In this document: in pieces, positions 13,966-20,210 of the stretch
Position numbering within the stretch: the first letter of the stretch is position 1
How the letters are laid out: the number at the start of each line of letters is the position of its first letter
Assembly (NCBI GenBank): GCA_027046105.1
Contig: JALTZQ010000059.1
Location: forward strand, 1 to 20,210
DNA: 20,210 bases
From: Pyrodictiaceae archaeon
GTDB lineage: Archaea > Thermoproteota > Thermoprotei_A > Sulfolobales > Pyrodictiaceae
Direction: 5' to 3'
Notes under the pieces: model-generated
What the model was told of the DNA's origin: nothing
Database searches by the model: none
The model's input: only the letters and a program-made list of their open reading frames with translations
Made by a program: the position numbers and the translations under genes

Positions 13966-15929
13966 TTCCCATACTGTTCTAACGAGGGTAGCATTACCCA
14001 GACATTCTTAAGGCCAAGTTCTTGACGTACTTTTTTGACTGCTCTAACCTCTAGTCTAAATGCTTTCTCATATAATGGGTGAATATATCTTGATACACCT
14101 CTCCATCCAATCATTGGGTTTCTTTCTTCGGGCTCAAACTTTTCCCCGCCCATAAGCCTCTTATACTCATTTGTCTTGAAATCGCTGAATCTAACTACAA
14201 CGGGTTTTGGATAAATTGCTCCAGCAACCTTTGCTATTCCCTCTGTTAGCTTCTCTACAAAATAGCTTTCACGCCCAGCCTCTATAAGGTAAAGTGGGTG
14301 ATAGCCGATCCAATCACTTAATATGAATTCTATCCTCATTAACCCGATACCATCAAATGGTAGATGTAGATACTTGTCTATAGCATTTGGTTCGCCAAGG
14401 TTCATGTAAATTTTTGTTGCGGTAATAGGGTATAACTCCATTACTTCAACTCTCTGCTGTGTGGTGAATCCCGTCACTTCAGCCTTTATCTTTCCACTAT
14501 CTGGTAGTTTAATTCTGCCCTCATATACAATGCCTCTAGAGCCGTCAACTGTTATAGTCATTCCCGTCTTTATCACCTTTGTCGCATCTTTAGTACCAAC
14601 GACAGCAGGTATTCCCAATTCGCGTGAGACTATTGCTGCATGACTTGTCATTCCGCCTTCATCGGTTACTATTGCAGCAGCCTTCTTCATTAGGGGCACC
14701 CAGTCCGGGTCAGTCATCTTTGTTACGAGTATATCGCCTTCATGGAACTCGTTTGCTTCGAGACTATGTGGATCAATTATCACTCTTGCAGTACCTGTCG
14801 CTACACCGGGGCTTGCTGGAAGGCCTTTTACGAGAACCTTTTGTGTTTGACCTACTTTTTCATCTTGTTGTATGGGCTTGGTTCTTCGCTTACTTTTACT
14901 CCAGACTGTCTCGTGTCTAGCCTGTAATATGAATAAGTTTTTTGGGAAAGTGAGGTCAGCATCAATAGCCCATTCAATATCTACTGGGTGGTTATAGTGA
15001 TTTTCAATCATGATACCATATCTGGCTAACTCTATAATCTCTTCATCCTTTAAGCTTGGCGTGTACGCCTTGTCTTCGGGGAGTTTGACCTCCACATTTC
15101 TGCCAGTGGAGGGGTCGTAGACTATTGCTATCTCTTTCTTATTTATTCTTTTCTCAATAATCTTGAGCGTCCTCTTATCTACAATAAACTCGTCTGGAGT
15201 TACCTTGCCTGCTACAACGGCTTCTCCAAGCCCCCATGCAGACTCTATCAATATTACATCCTCTGAACCTGTTGCAGGATGTATAGTGAATAAGACGCCT
15301 GCACTCCTAGCATTCACCATCTTTTGTACAATAACCGCCATTGATACATTCTCGTGAGGTATTCTGTGATGTTCACGATAGACTATTGCACGCGGAGTAA
15401 AGAGGCTCGCCCATACAGCTTTAACCTTCTCTACAACAGCATCCTCGCCCTTAACATTCAAGTACGTATCTTGTTGTCCAGCAAAACTAATCTCGGGTAG
15501 ATCCTCAGCGGTTGCACTACTACGAACTGCAACCAAGGGCTCTTTGATTCCAAGTTTAGTGGCAAGTTTTCTATAGGATGTTTTAACAACTTCCTCTATC
15601 TTCTTGGGTATTGGCGCCTCTATGATGAGTTTACGCAGTTGTGCTGAGACCTTTTCAAGCCATTCACGGTTGTTGACATTAGCATCCTTTAGAATCTCAA
15701 CTATCTTAGTCTTAAGCCCCGTTTCTTCTAAGAAGATGCGGTAAGCTTCACTAGTAATAACAAAGCCTGGTGGTATAGGCATTCCGGCTCTAGCGAGCTC
15801 CCCCAGGCTTGCAGCCTTACCACCAACTAGCTGTATGTCGGAAGATCTTGCTTCTTCTATCCATAAAATGAGGGGTTTAGAAGAGCCTATGGTCAAGAAG
15901 GGGTCCCAGTAGCCGTGAGGATAGGACAA
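13944..15929 (-). CDS. ppsA: Phosphoenolpyruvate synthase, N-terminal and central part (frameshifted)
   Basis: Makes PEP from pyruvate, ATP and water, the entry step of gluconeogenesis. This frame gives 661 residues: the ATP-grasp domain with [21 protein letters not shown] (35-55) and [23 protein letters not shown] (133-155), the swivelling domain with [21 protein letters not shown] whose His430 carries phosphate, and the start of the barrel domain ([21 protein letters not shown]). It then leaves the family pattern at [16 protein letters not shown], where PPS normally has LPFVRT followed by WELEKV. That pattern resumes in another frame at once, so one base is missing near 13985. Restored, the enzyme is about 814 residues, the usual size. 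TTG 15929 lies 26-28 bases after a TATA-like tract (about 15954-15963), suggesting a leaderless start. Confidence 0.94.
   Translation of the reverse strand: MSYPHGYWDPFLTIGSSKPLILWIEEARSSDIQLVGGKAASLGELARAGMPIPPGFVITSEAYRIFLEETGLKTKIVEILKDANVNNREWLEKVSAQLRKLIIEAPIPKKIEEVVKTSYRKLATKLGIKEPLVAVRSSATAEDLPEISFAGQQDTYLNVKGEDAVVEKVKAVWASLFTPRAIVYREHHRIPHENVSMAVIVQKMVNARSAGVLFTIHPATGSEDVILIESAWGLGEAVVAGKVTPDEFIVDKRTLKIIEKRINKKEIAIVYDPSTGRNVEVKLPEDKAYTPSLKDEEIIELARYGIMIENHYNHPVDIEWAIDADLTFPKNLFILQARHETVWSKSKRRTKPIQQDEKVGQTQKVLVKGLPASPGVATGTARVIIDPHSLEANEFHEGDILVTKMTDPDWVPLMKKAAAIVTDEGGMTSHAAIVSRELGIPAVVGTKDATKVIKTGMTITVDGSRGIVYEGRIKLPDSGKIKAEVTGFTTQQRVEVMELYPITATKIYMNLGEPNAIDKYLHLPFDGIGLMRIEFILSDWIGYHPLYLIEAGRESYFVEKLTEGIAKVAGAIYPKPVVVRFSDFKTNEYKRLMGGEKFEPEERNPMIGWRGVSRYIHPLYEKAFRLEVRAVKKVRQELGLKNVWVMLPSLEQYGNWRRYWK
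13983..13988 (-). other. ppsA: Frameshift site in ppsA
   Basis: On the minus strand the family expects codons for LP(F)[10 protein letters not shown]. The bases read CTACCC then TCGTTAGAACAG, which is one base short: with an added T (TTC GTT AGA ACA) the expected FVRT is recovered. The exact position cannot be fixed within the CCCT/TC run. A minus-one ribosomal slip at CCC would instead give LPLVRT. Confidence 0.8.
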
Positions 15930-15950
15930 TAGAATTAATCTTTTTTCTTG

Positions 15951-15966
15951 TAATAATAATATAATG
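15951..15966 (-). promoter_or_regulatory. TATA-like promoter of ppsA
   Basis: CATTATATTATTATTA on the minus strand, centred about 27 bases before the TTG start of ppsA at 15929, preceded by A/T-rich DNA. This is the archaeal TATA position for a leaderless transcript. Inferred from sequence and spacing. Confidence 0.55.
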
Positions 15967-16000
15967 TAGTGTTTACTATCTTTATTCTTGTTTTGTAATA

Positions 16001-16010
16001 TTTTATATGC
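16001..16010 (+). promoter_or_regulatory. TATA-like promoter of the 16024 gene
   Basis: TTTTATATGC, with its centre about 22-26 bases before the TTG at 16024 and the GTG at 16027, fitting a leaderless transcript. It lies back to back with the ppsA promoter in a 94-base divergent spacer. Confidence 0.55.
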
Positions 16011-16023
16011 TCGATCTTAGATA

Positions 16024-16422
16024 TTGGTGGAGTATAACTCGTTATTAGAGCTTAAGCTATCTTGTAAAATGTGGTGGATCGCACTGGCAGAAAGTAAACT
16101 AGAAGATTGCCTATACGCTATCATTACGGGGCATGATATAGAGATTGTGAATGAGTGTGAATCACCCGTCCGCTTACATGGCATTGAAGTGAAATATTAT
16201 GTTACGGGACTAAGATTTGAACCTGATGGTGTTGTCAGGGATGTGAAGAGGATAAGAAGAGTAGTAACGGAGAAAATACGTGTAAGTGAGGAAATTAAAC
16301 CAAGACAACGATGGAAACACTACTTTGGCGTAGTTGATTTAATAATTGAGCTTACAGTTGAAGTTGAAGTGGGTGGGAAACGCATACTGTTATCGCCAAG
16401 GCTTGAGAGGAGGCAAGAGTAG
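16024..16422 (+). CDS. Hypothetical protein, probably beta-rich
   Basis: 132 residues from TTG 16024 (or 131 from GTG 16027). It alternates hydrophobic strands with charged turns (LLELKLSCKMWWIALAE; YYVTGLRFEPDG; GVVDLIIELTVEVEV), as in a small beta-sandwich, and ends in a basic stretch. Three cysteines, no known motif, no signal peptide. I do not recognise the family. The gene is divergent from ppsA and separated from the MoxR-type gene by a 335-base non-coding region, so it need not belong to that operon. Confidence 0.7.
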   Translation: MVEYNSLLELKLSCKMWWIALAESKLEDCLYAIITGHDIEIVNECESPVRLHGIEVKYYVTGLRFEPDGVVRDVKRIRRVVTEKIRVSEEIKPRQRWKHYFGVVDLIIELTVEVEVGGKRILLSPRLERRQE

Positions 16423-16757
16423 CATCCAAGATATGTTGTGGGTCAGTAACCGGTGCACCAGTCATCCCACTACTGGTCACTAGACGGGGTTTATCCTCAC
16501 CCCCATAGTTAAAGGGGTCTCTGTGTCCTAGTTCCTCTGAAATATCTGGGTGCGTCTGTGATGAAAATTGCACGTCGAGGACCCTTCCATGGGCAGTGGG
16601 GTATGACTGACCTCCACCGGGTCTGAAAACATTTACTTGATTGCTAGTAGGGTCTGTTGAGCAACTCTTCAGCATGTTTCAGCTGAAAACCGGGTTCTTC
16701 ATCCCTCTTTATCGAGGACGTGTATCAGAGTTTCTATATATCTCTTAGCGTTTCGTT
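16423..16757. other. Unexplained 335-base intergenic region with raised G+C and local hairpins
   Basis: Bases 16441-16620 are about 54% G+C, higher than nearby genes. Small hairpins: ACCAGT 16457-16462 with ACTGGT 16472-16477; ACCCC 16499-16503 with GGGGT 16514-16518. CTGAAAAC occurs at 16623-16630 and 16683-16690, and ACCGGGT at 16616-16622 and 16689-16695, in swapped order. A GTGATGA box-C-like motif occurs at about 16558, but no proper D box follows at the right distance. No plus-strand frame is open across it. It is a candidate untranslated RNA or long leader, but I could not match it to SRP, RNase P, tRNA or guide RNA. Confidence 0.35.
16731..16740 (+). promoter_or_regulatory. TATA-like promoter of the MoxR-type gene
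   Basis: TTTCTATATA, centred about 16736, predicts a start near 16762, close to the TTG codons at 16758 and 16764. The element is nearly palindromic, so it could also face the minus strand toward the 16423-16710 region. Confidence 0.5.
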
Positions 16758-18008
16758 TTGTCTTTGCTTGTTTTCTCTGTCCTTCCAGCATTGGGTATAT
16801 TAGACCGTGTCCAGAGCTATCCTCAACAAGGGACAATTGATTTGGGCATACATGGTGACACAACAACTGATGAGTTGTTGGGTAGGCTAAGAAAATTCTT
16901 CGAACTACTTGTTGAACCTTTTGTGGGTAGAGAGGAAGAGGCGCGTGCCTTAACGCTAGCAGTCCTTTCACGTGAGCATGCAATATTGATAGGTGAACCT
17001 GGTACTGCTAAATCAGCATTAGCTAGACGTGCAGCGGATCTCGTTAAGGCACGCTTCTTTAAGTATCTTCTAACCAAGTATACTGAGCCTTCAGAGCTTT
17101 TTGGCCCCCTTGATATAAATGCCTTAAAGGAAGGAAAATATGTGCGAATAACAACGGGTAAATTACCTGAGGCAGAGATAGTTTTCCTCGACGAAGTTTT
17201 TAACGCAAATTCTGCAATATTGAATGCTTTGTTGAGTATAATGCAAGAGCGTATATGGTATGATGGCTATTCTGACATTAAGGTTCCTCTGTGGAGCCTA
17301 GTTGGAGCAAGCAACCGTGTACCCGATGAACCAGAACTAGAAGCAGTATATGACAGGTTTCTTCTACGACAATACACAAGACCATTATCTGAGAACAAGT
17401 GGAGTGAGCTTCTAGAGGCTGGATGGAAAATAGAGGCAGGGCTTGTACCCAAACCTGAACCTGTCCTTACAATGGATCTTTTAAAGAAAGCTTACGAGTT
17501 ACTATTTAGTGTCAACCTGGAGCCAATTAAGCAGAAGTTGCTAAAACTCTATGCGGTTTTCGAGGAAAGAGGTATCCATTTAACCGATAGAAGGAAGACA
17601 AAGGCGCTAAAAGTCATAGCAGCTAATGCTTTACTTGAAGGCAGGCTCACGGCTCAGGAAAGAGACCTTCTAGCGCTCAAATATATTGCTCCACACGATA
17701 TAGACGACTTTGATCGTGTAAGTGTAGTTTTATCAGAAGAGCTTCGTATGCCCGAGAGATATGTGAGAGAGCTAAATGATATCCGTGCTAATGTACGGGA
17801 AGCAGCTCGTCTCCTCACAACACTTAAGAGTTATGATCCACGCTTAGTGGATCTATTCCGTAGTCTTAAGATAGCACGTAGTAGGATATTGACCATAACC
17901 AGGGATGTTGATGATAGAGGTGTTCGTGCACTTGCGGAAGAGGTGCTTAGGGAAATAGATGATGTGCTTGAGAAGATATCGCGAAAGCTAGACGCCTATA
18001 CAATCTGA
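16758..18008 (+). CDS. MoxR/RavA-type AAA+ ATPase
   Basis: An AAA+ chaperone-like ATPase that works with a von Willebrand A protein to remodel or metallate client proteins. From TTG 16758 it has 416 residues: FVGREE (55-60), Walker A GEPGTAKS (79-86), Walker B IVFLDE (141-146), sensor GASN (183-186), an arginine-rich end (DRFLLRQYTRP, 199-209), then a helical lid and an extended C-terminal helical part to 416, as in RavA. The start is uncertain: in-frame TTGs lie at 16758, 16764, 16791 and 16842. The first 15 residues are oddly hydrophobic, and 16842 would give a family-like start, while the TATA box favours 16758-16764. The VWA partner gene follows after 29 bases, on the same transcript. Confidence 0.92.
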   Translation: MSLLVFSVLPALGILDRVQSYPQQGTIDLGIHGDTTTDELLGRLRKFFELLVEPFVGREEEARALTLAVLSREHAILIGEPGTAKSALARRAADLVKARFFKYLLTKYTEPSELFGPLDINALKEGKYVRITTGKLPEAEIVFLDEVFNANSAILNALLSIMQERIWYDGYSDIKVPLWSLVGASNRVPDEPELEAVYDRFLLRQYTRPLSENKWSELLEAGWKIEAGLVPKPEPVLTMDLLKKAYELLFSVNLEPIKQKLLKLYAVFEERGIHLTDRRKTKALKVIAANALLEGRLTAQERDLLALKYIAPHDIDDFDRVSVVLSEELRMPERYVRELNDIRANVREAARLLTTLKSYDPRLVDLFRSLKIARSRILTITRDVDDRGVRALAEEVLREIDDVLEKISRKLDAYTI

Positions 18009-18037
18009 ATAGTCCGCTTTGGGGAGGGGCTCGTCAT

Positions 18038-19348
18038 TTGCCTCTTATAAAGGGAATGGACTACAAGGACATGGCTGTAAGGTATCGGGGGGAGAGAGTT
18101 CTCTCCTTTCTGCAAAAGCTAATTGTAAGTGAAAGTGTGCAGTTACCGAATTACATAGACACAGATTTTGCTGTTTCCGTCTACTATCTATTCTTTCTTC
18201 CATATCCAATCCTTGTTGATAAACCACCAACAGACGAGGAGAAGATTAAGAAGCAGTTTTATCTTTTAAGCTATATGGCTTCTTCACGTAAACTTAACGA
18301 AGTACGGAAAAATACTATTGCTGATACAACATCTAGCATGGTAGCTGCAGCTATCTTTCTCGACGTCTTGATAAGAGAGCTTCAAAAACATATGATGAAG
18401 CCCCAAGGAGGTGAATCTAAAAATAGTGATAGTGATGAGGAGGAAGGTGAAGCTAGTCTCGAGAAGGCAGTAGAGAAAGCCCTAGAGGCAGCATCAGAAT
18501 ACGCTCAACAAGCTAAAGAGATAACTAATCTAGCAATGAAGTTTACTGCTGGTACAGGTTCAATGCTGTCACTAGACGACAGTGTTGCTGAGGTATTAGA
18601 GCTTGCAAAGAACACTGATGTGAGAATAATCCTTGAAGCACTTAAGTCCATTGAAGAACTTGATAGCTATATTAAGCGTAAACCCTTCCGTAGCCCCCGG
18701 GGAGAATTAGATGGTTATGAGACAGGTAGTGATGTTGAAAGAGTGGTTTTATCAGAGCTCGCACTACCCTTCGACTTCTTCCTTGTAAAATTTGTAGAAA
18801 ACACGCTATTATTGTACAAGAAGGTTCTTTACGAGTCTAAGGGGCCATTCTATGTGTTGCTTGATAAAAGTGGAAGCATGATGGGCCTTAAAATAGTGTG
18901 GGCAAAGGCTGTTGCACTTGCATTGGCACAAAGAGCTGCTCGTGAACATAGAGAATTTTATGTTAGATTCTTTGATAGTATTCCCTATCCGCCTTTACGT
19001 GTACCAAAACGTGTACGTGGCCGTGACGTAGTAAGACTCTTAGAGTATGTTGCAAGAGTCCGTGCAAATGGAGGTACAGACATAACCAGGGCCATCCTTG
19101 CCGCAACCGAGGACATAGTTTCCACGAGTTCGAGACAGATCTCAGATATTGTTCTCATAACTGATGGTGAAGACCGTATAACCATAGAAGCTGTTAAACG
19201 TGGATTGGCACGTGCAAATGCCCGTCTCCATACTGTCATGATACATGGTAATAATCCAGACCTAAAACTTGTATCGACAACCTATATGACCGTAACTAAG
19301 CTAAACAAGGAAGAAGCATTACGTGTCATAAGTATAAAAAGTAGTTAA
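18038..19348 (+). CDS. VWA-domain protein (CoxE/ViaA-like), partner of the MoxR ATPase
   Basis: 436 residues from TTG 18038, with GGGAGGGG at about 18022-18029 as ribosome site. Residues 1-125 are helical; about 125-141 is a very acidic, serine-rich linker (DSDEEEGEAS); then comes a helical middle and the VWA domain from about 270: FYVLLDKSGSMMG with the MIDAS DKSGS (276-280), GGTDIT (345-350, Thr347) and LITDGED (373-379, Asp376). All metal-ion-dependent adhesion site residues are present, so it should bind Mg and a protein ligand. In known pairs (RavA-ViaA, CoxD-CoxE, MoxR-MoxC) such a protein works beside a MoxR ATPase; here no oxidase or dehydrogenase client is next to it. The stop overlaps the TatD gene end by four bases. 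Confidence 0.92.
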   Translation: MPLIKGMDYKDMAVRYRGERVLSFLQKLIVSESVQLPNYIDTDFAVSVYYLFFLPYPILVDKPPTDEEKIKKQFYLLSYMASSRKLNEVRKNTIADTTSSMVAAAIFLDVLIRELQKHMMKPQGGESKNSDSDEEEGEASLEKAVEKALEAASEYAQQAKEITNLAMKFTAGTGSMLSLDDSVAEVLELAKNTDVRIILEALKSIEELDSYIKRKPFRSPRGELDGYETGSDVERVVLSELALPFDFFLVKFVENTLLLYKKVLYESKGPFYVLLDKSGSMMGLKIVWAKAVALALAQRAAREHREFYVRFFDSIPYPPLRVPKRVRGRDVVRLLEYVARVRANGGTDITRAILAATEDIVSTSSRQISDIVLITDGEDRITIEAVKRGLARANARLHTVMIHGNNPDLKLVSTTYMTVTKLNKEEALRVISIKSS

Positions 19349-20199
19349 GGTGGTTCAACACGATAAAACCTTACCACATTATCAATGTTTACTATGTATA
19401 AGAATTCTTCATCCACTATGCCCTCTTTCAGAAGACGTTTTTGAGCATCAACCATATCCCAAGGACAAGTGGATACACAAGGACGTTTGGGGTCATCAAT
19501 GTAATCAGACTCTATCGTTACGCCTTGGACCTTTATTTGTGGTAGAATGGCAGCTAAAGACTCATATTTACCTGGTAAACTAGCTGTATAACCTAACCTC
19601 GTAGATCCGTTTGCAACCTCCATGCTTGCATGATGGAACAGTATAAGAGACCTATGTACTCTAATAAGCTCGACAAGCTTATCTACAGTCTTTACAGTAA
19701 CTATGCCATCATTCTCTAGATGTAAATGTACAAGACAATTATTATCACGAGCTATCTCAAGCCCTCTTATCATGGCATACTCAGCTAGCCCAATCCTCGA
19801 TGGAAGCGACTTATAGTGTTGACGCCCTATCTCACCAATACCGTCAATACGGCCGTTGCTGCAGAGCCGCTCGATGAGATCCATTACAGAGTCAATTAGC
19901 TTAAAAGCCTTTTCTCCTCTGACCCCATACCTTTCAAATCTATCTATCTCTGCAGGATGTAACCCTACAAAACATGCAGTTTTTATTCCAGCCTCTCTGA
20001 GCCTATTACATTCTCTTATGTGTAGCTCAAACGCTTTATGGTAAGATTCTATACTTGGATAACCCGAAATGCCATAGTGGTAAGGTGGTAATGCAACTAA
20101 TGCAGCAAACCATCCACCTATAGCCTTGAATTTTTTAGCAATAGTCTCCGCACCAACTCCCCCTATGGGATTGCTATGTAAATGTGCATCAGCAAACAT
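19345..20199 (-). CDS. TatD-related metal-dependent hydrolase (TIM barrel)
   Basis: 284 residues of the TatD/COG1099-type amidohydrolase group. The metal ligands are visible: ADAHLHSN (His6 and His8), GIGEIGR with Glu123, CLVHLHLE with His158 and His160, LFHHAS with His189 and His190, and ESDYIDDP with Asp232 near the end of the barrel. The TatD group includes DNA nucleases and other metal hydrolases; this archaeal branch is uncharacterised, so the substrate is not known. It begins at ATG 20199, 11 bases from the window edge, so any promoter is outside. It is convergent with the VWA gene, sharing a TTAA. Confidence 0.9.
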   Translation of the reverse strand: MFADAHLHSNPIGGVGAETIAKKFKAIGGWFAALVALPPYHYGISGYPSIESYHKAFELHIRECNRLREAGIKTACFVGLHPAEIDRFERYGVRGEKAFKLIDSVMDLIERLCSNGRIDGIGEIGRQHYKSLPSRIGLAEYAMIRGLEIARDNNCLVHLHLENDGIVTVKTVDKLVELIRVHRSLILFHHASMEVANGSTRLGYTASLPGKYESLAAILPQIKVQGVTIESDYIDDPKRPCVSTCPWDMVDAQKRLLKEGIVDEEFLYIVNIDNVVRFYRVEPP

Positions 20200-20210
20200 T
20201 AAACCCGCCA

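Noticed and set aside
14624..14927. Antisense open frames inside ppsA
   Set aside because: They mirror the strongly conserved PEP synthase codons and have no protein-like pattern of their own.
16352..16675. A 107-codon minus-strand open frame across the 16423-16757 spacer
   Set aside because: Its end overlaps the 16024 gene in antisense, its composition is rich in Ser, Thr, Pro and Gln with no recognisable pattern, and no ribosome site is evident. More likely a by-product of raised G+C.
16423..16720. SRP RNA or RNase P RNA on either strand
   Set aside because: The length would fit, and CAGTAGTGGGAT on the minus strand recalls part of SRP RNA, but the conserved SRP helix 8 core (GGAAGGGAGCA-like) and the RNase P GGAAAGTCC and 3' motifs are absent, and the G+C content is low for such an RNA in a hyperthermophile.

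Overview
This looks like a stretch of a hyperthermophilic crenarchaeal chromosome, most plausibly Desulfurococcales or Pyrodictiaceae-like; the order is inferred, not proven. Reasons: dense short operons on both strands, frequent GTG and TTG starts, TATA-like boxes about 26 bases from starts (leaderless transcripts), GGAGGTG ribosome sites, and typical archaeal genes: a PEP synthase, a geranylgeranyl reductase, a single-domain ZPR1 protein, a small C2H2 zinc-finger protein, MarC, an Hsp20, a COG1665-type nucleotidyltransferase and a MoxR/VWA pair. Base composition is moderate, roughly 43-45% G+C, so a few G+C-rich non-coding patches stand out. No tRNA, rRNA, CRISPR array or intact transposase was seen.

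Layout. 3-3184 (minus): a run read cinA-like, small membrane protein, DUF59/MIP18 protein, serS, then a small hypothetical gene that overlaps the serS stop. 3185-3429: an intergenic spacer with a very G+C-rich, strongly self-complementary core. 3430-4767 (minus): glyA, which shares a TATA-like element with a small divergent gene. 4831-6053: three small unknown genes, one with a thioredoxin-like fold but no CXXC. 6063-8517 (minus): geranylgeranyl reductase, C2H2 zinc finger and PfkB-family kinase, tightly packed. 8647-9174 (plus): Hsp20. 9178-11771: ZPR1 (minus), a ribbon-helix-helix regulator (plus), then a winged-helix regulator, marC and a cysteine-rich protein (minus). 11868-12504 (plus): two small genes, one with a run of histidines. 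12476-13441 (minus): a nucleotidyltransferase whose frame is open well past its first usual start codon. 13486-15929 (minus): PEP synthase broken by a one-base frameshift. 16024-19348 (plus): a small hypothetical gene, a 335-base non-coding stretch with somewhat raised G+C, then the MoxR AAA+ ATPase and its VWA partner. 19345-20199 (minus): a TatD-related hydrolase.

Functional themes: central carbon and one-carbon metabolism (ppsA, glyA), translation (serS), ether-lipid saturation (geranylgeranyl reductase), Fe-S or protein maturation (DUF59, MoxR/VWA, ZPR1) and heat stress (Hsp20). No complete new system is proven. The items most worth a second look are the G+C-rich RNA-like island at 3256-3340, the ppsA frameshift near 13985, the nucleotidyltransferase with no ATG/GTG/TTG at its apparent N-terminus, and the unexplained stretch at 16423-16757.
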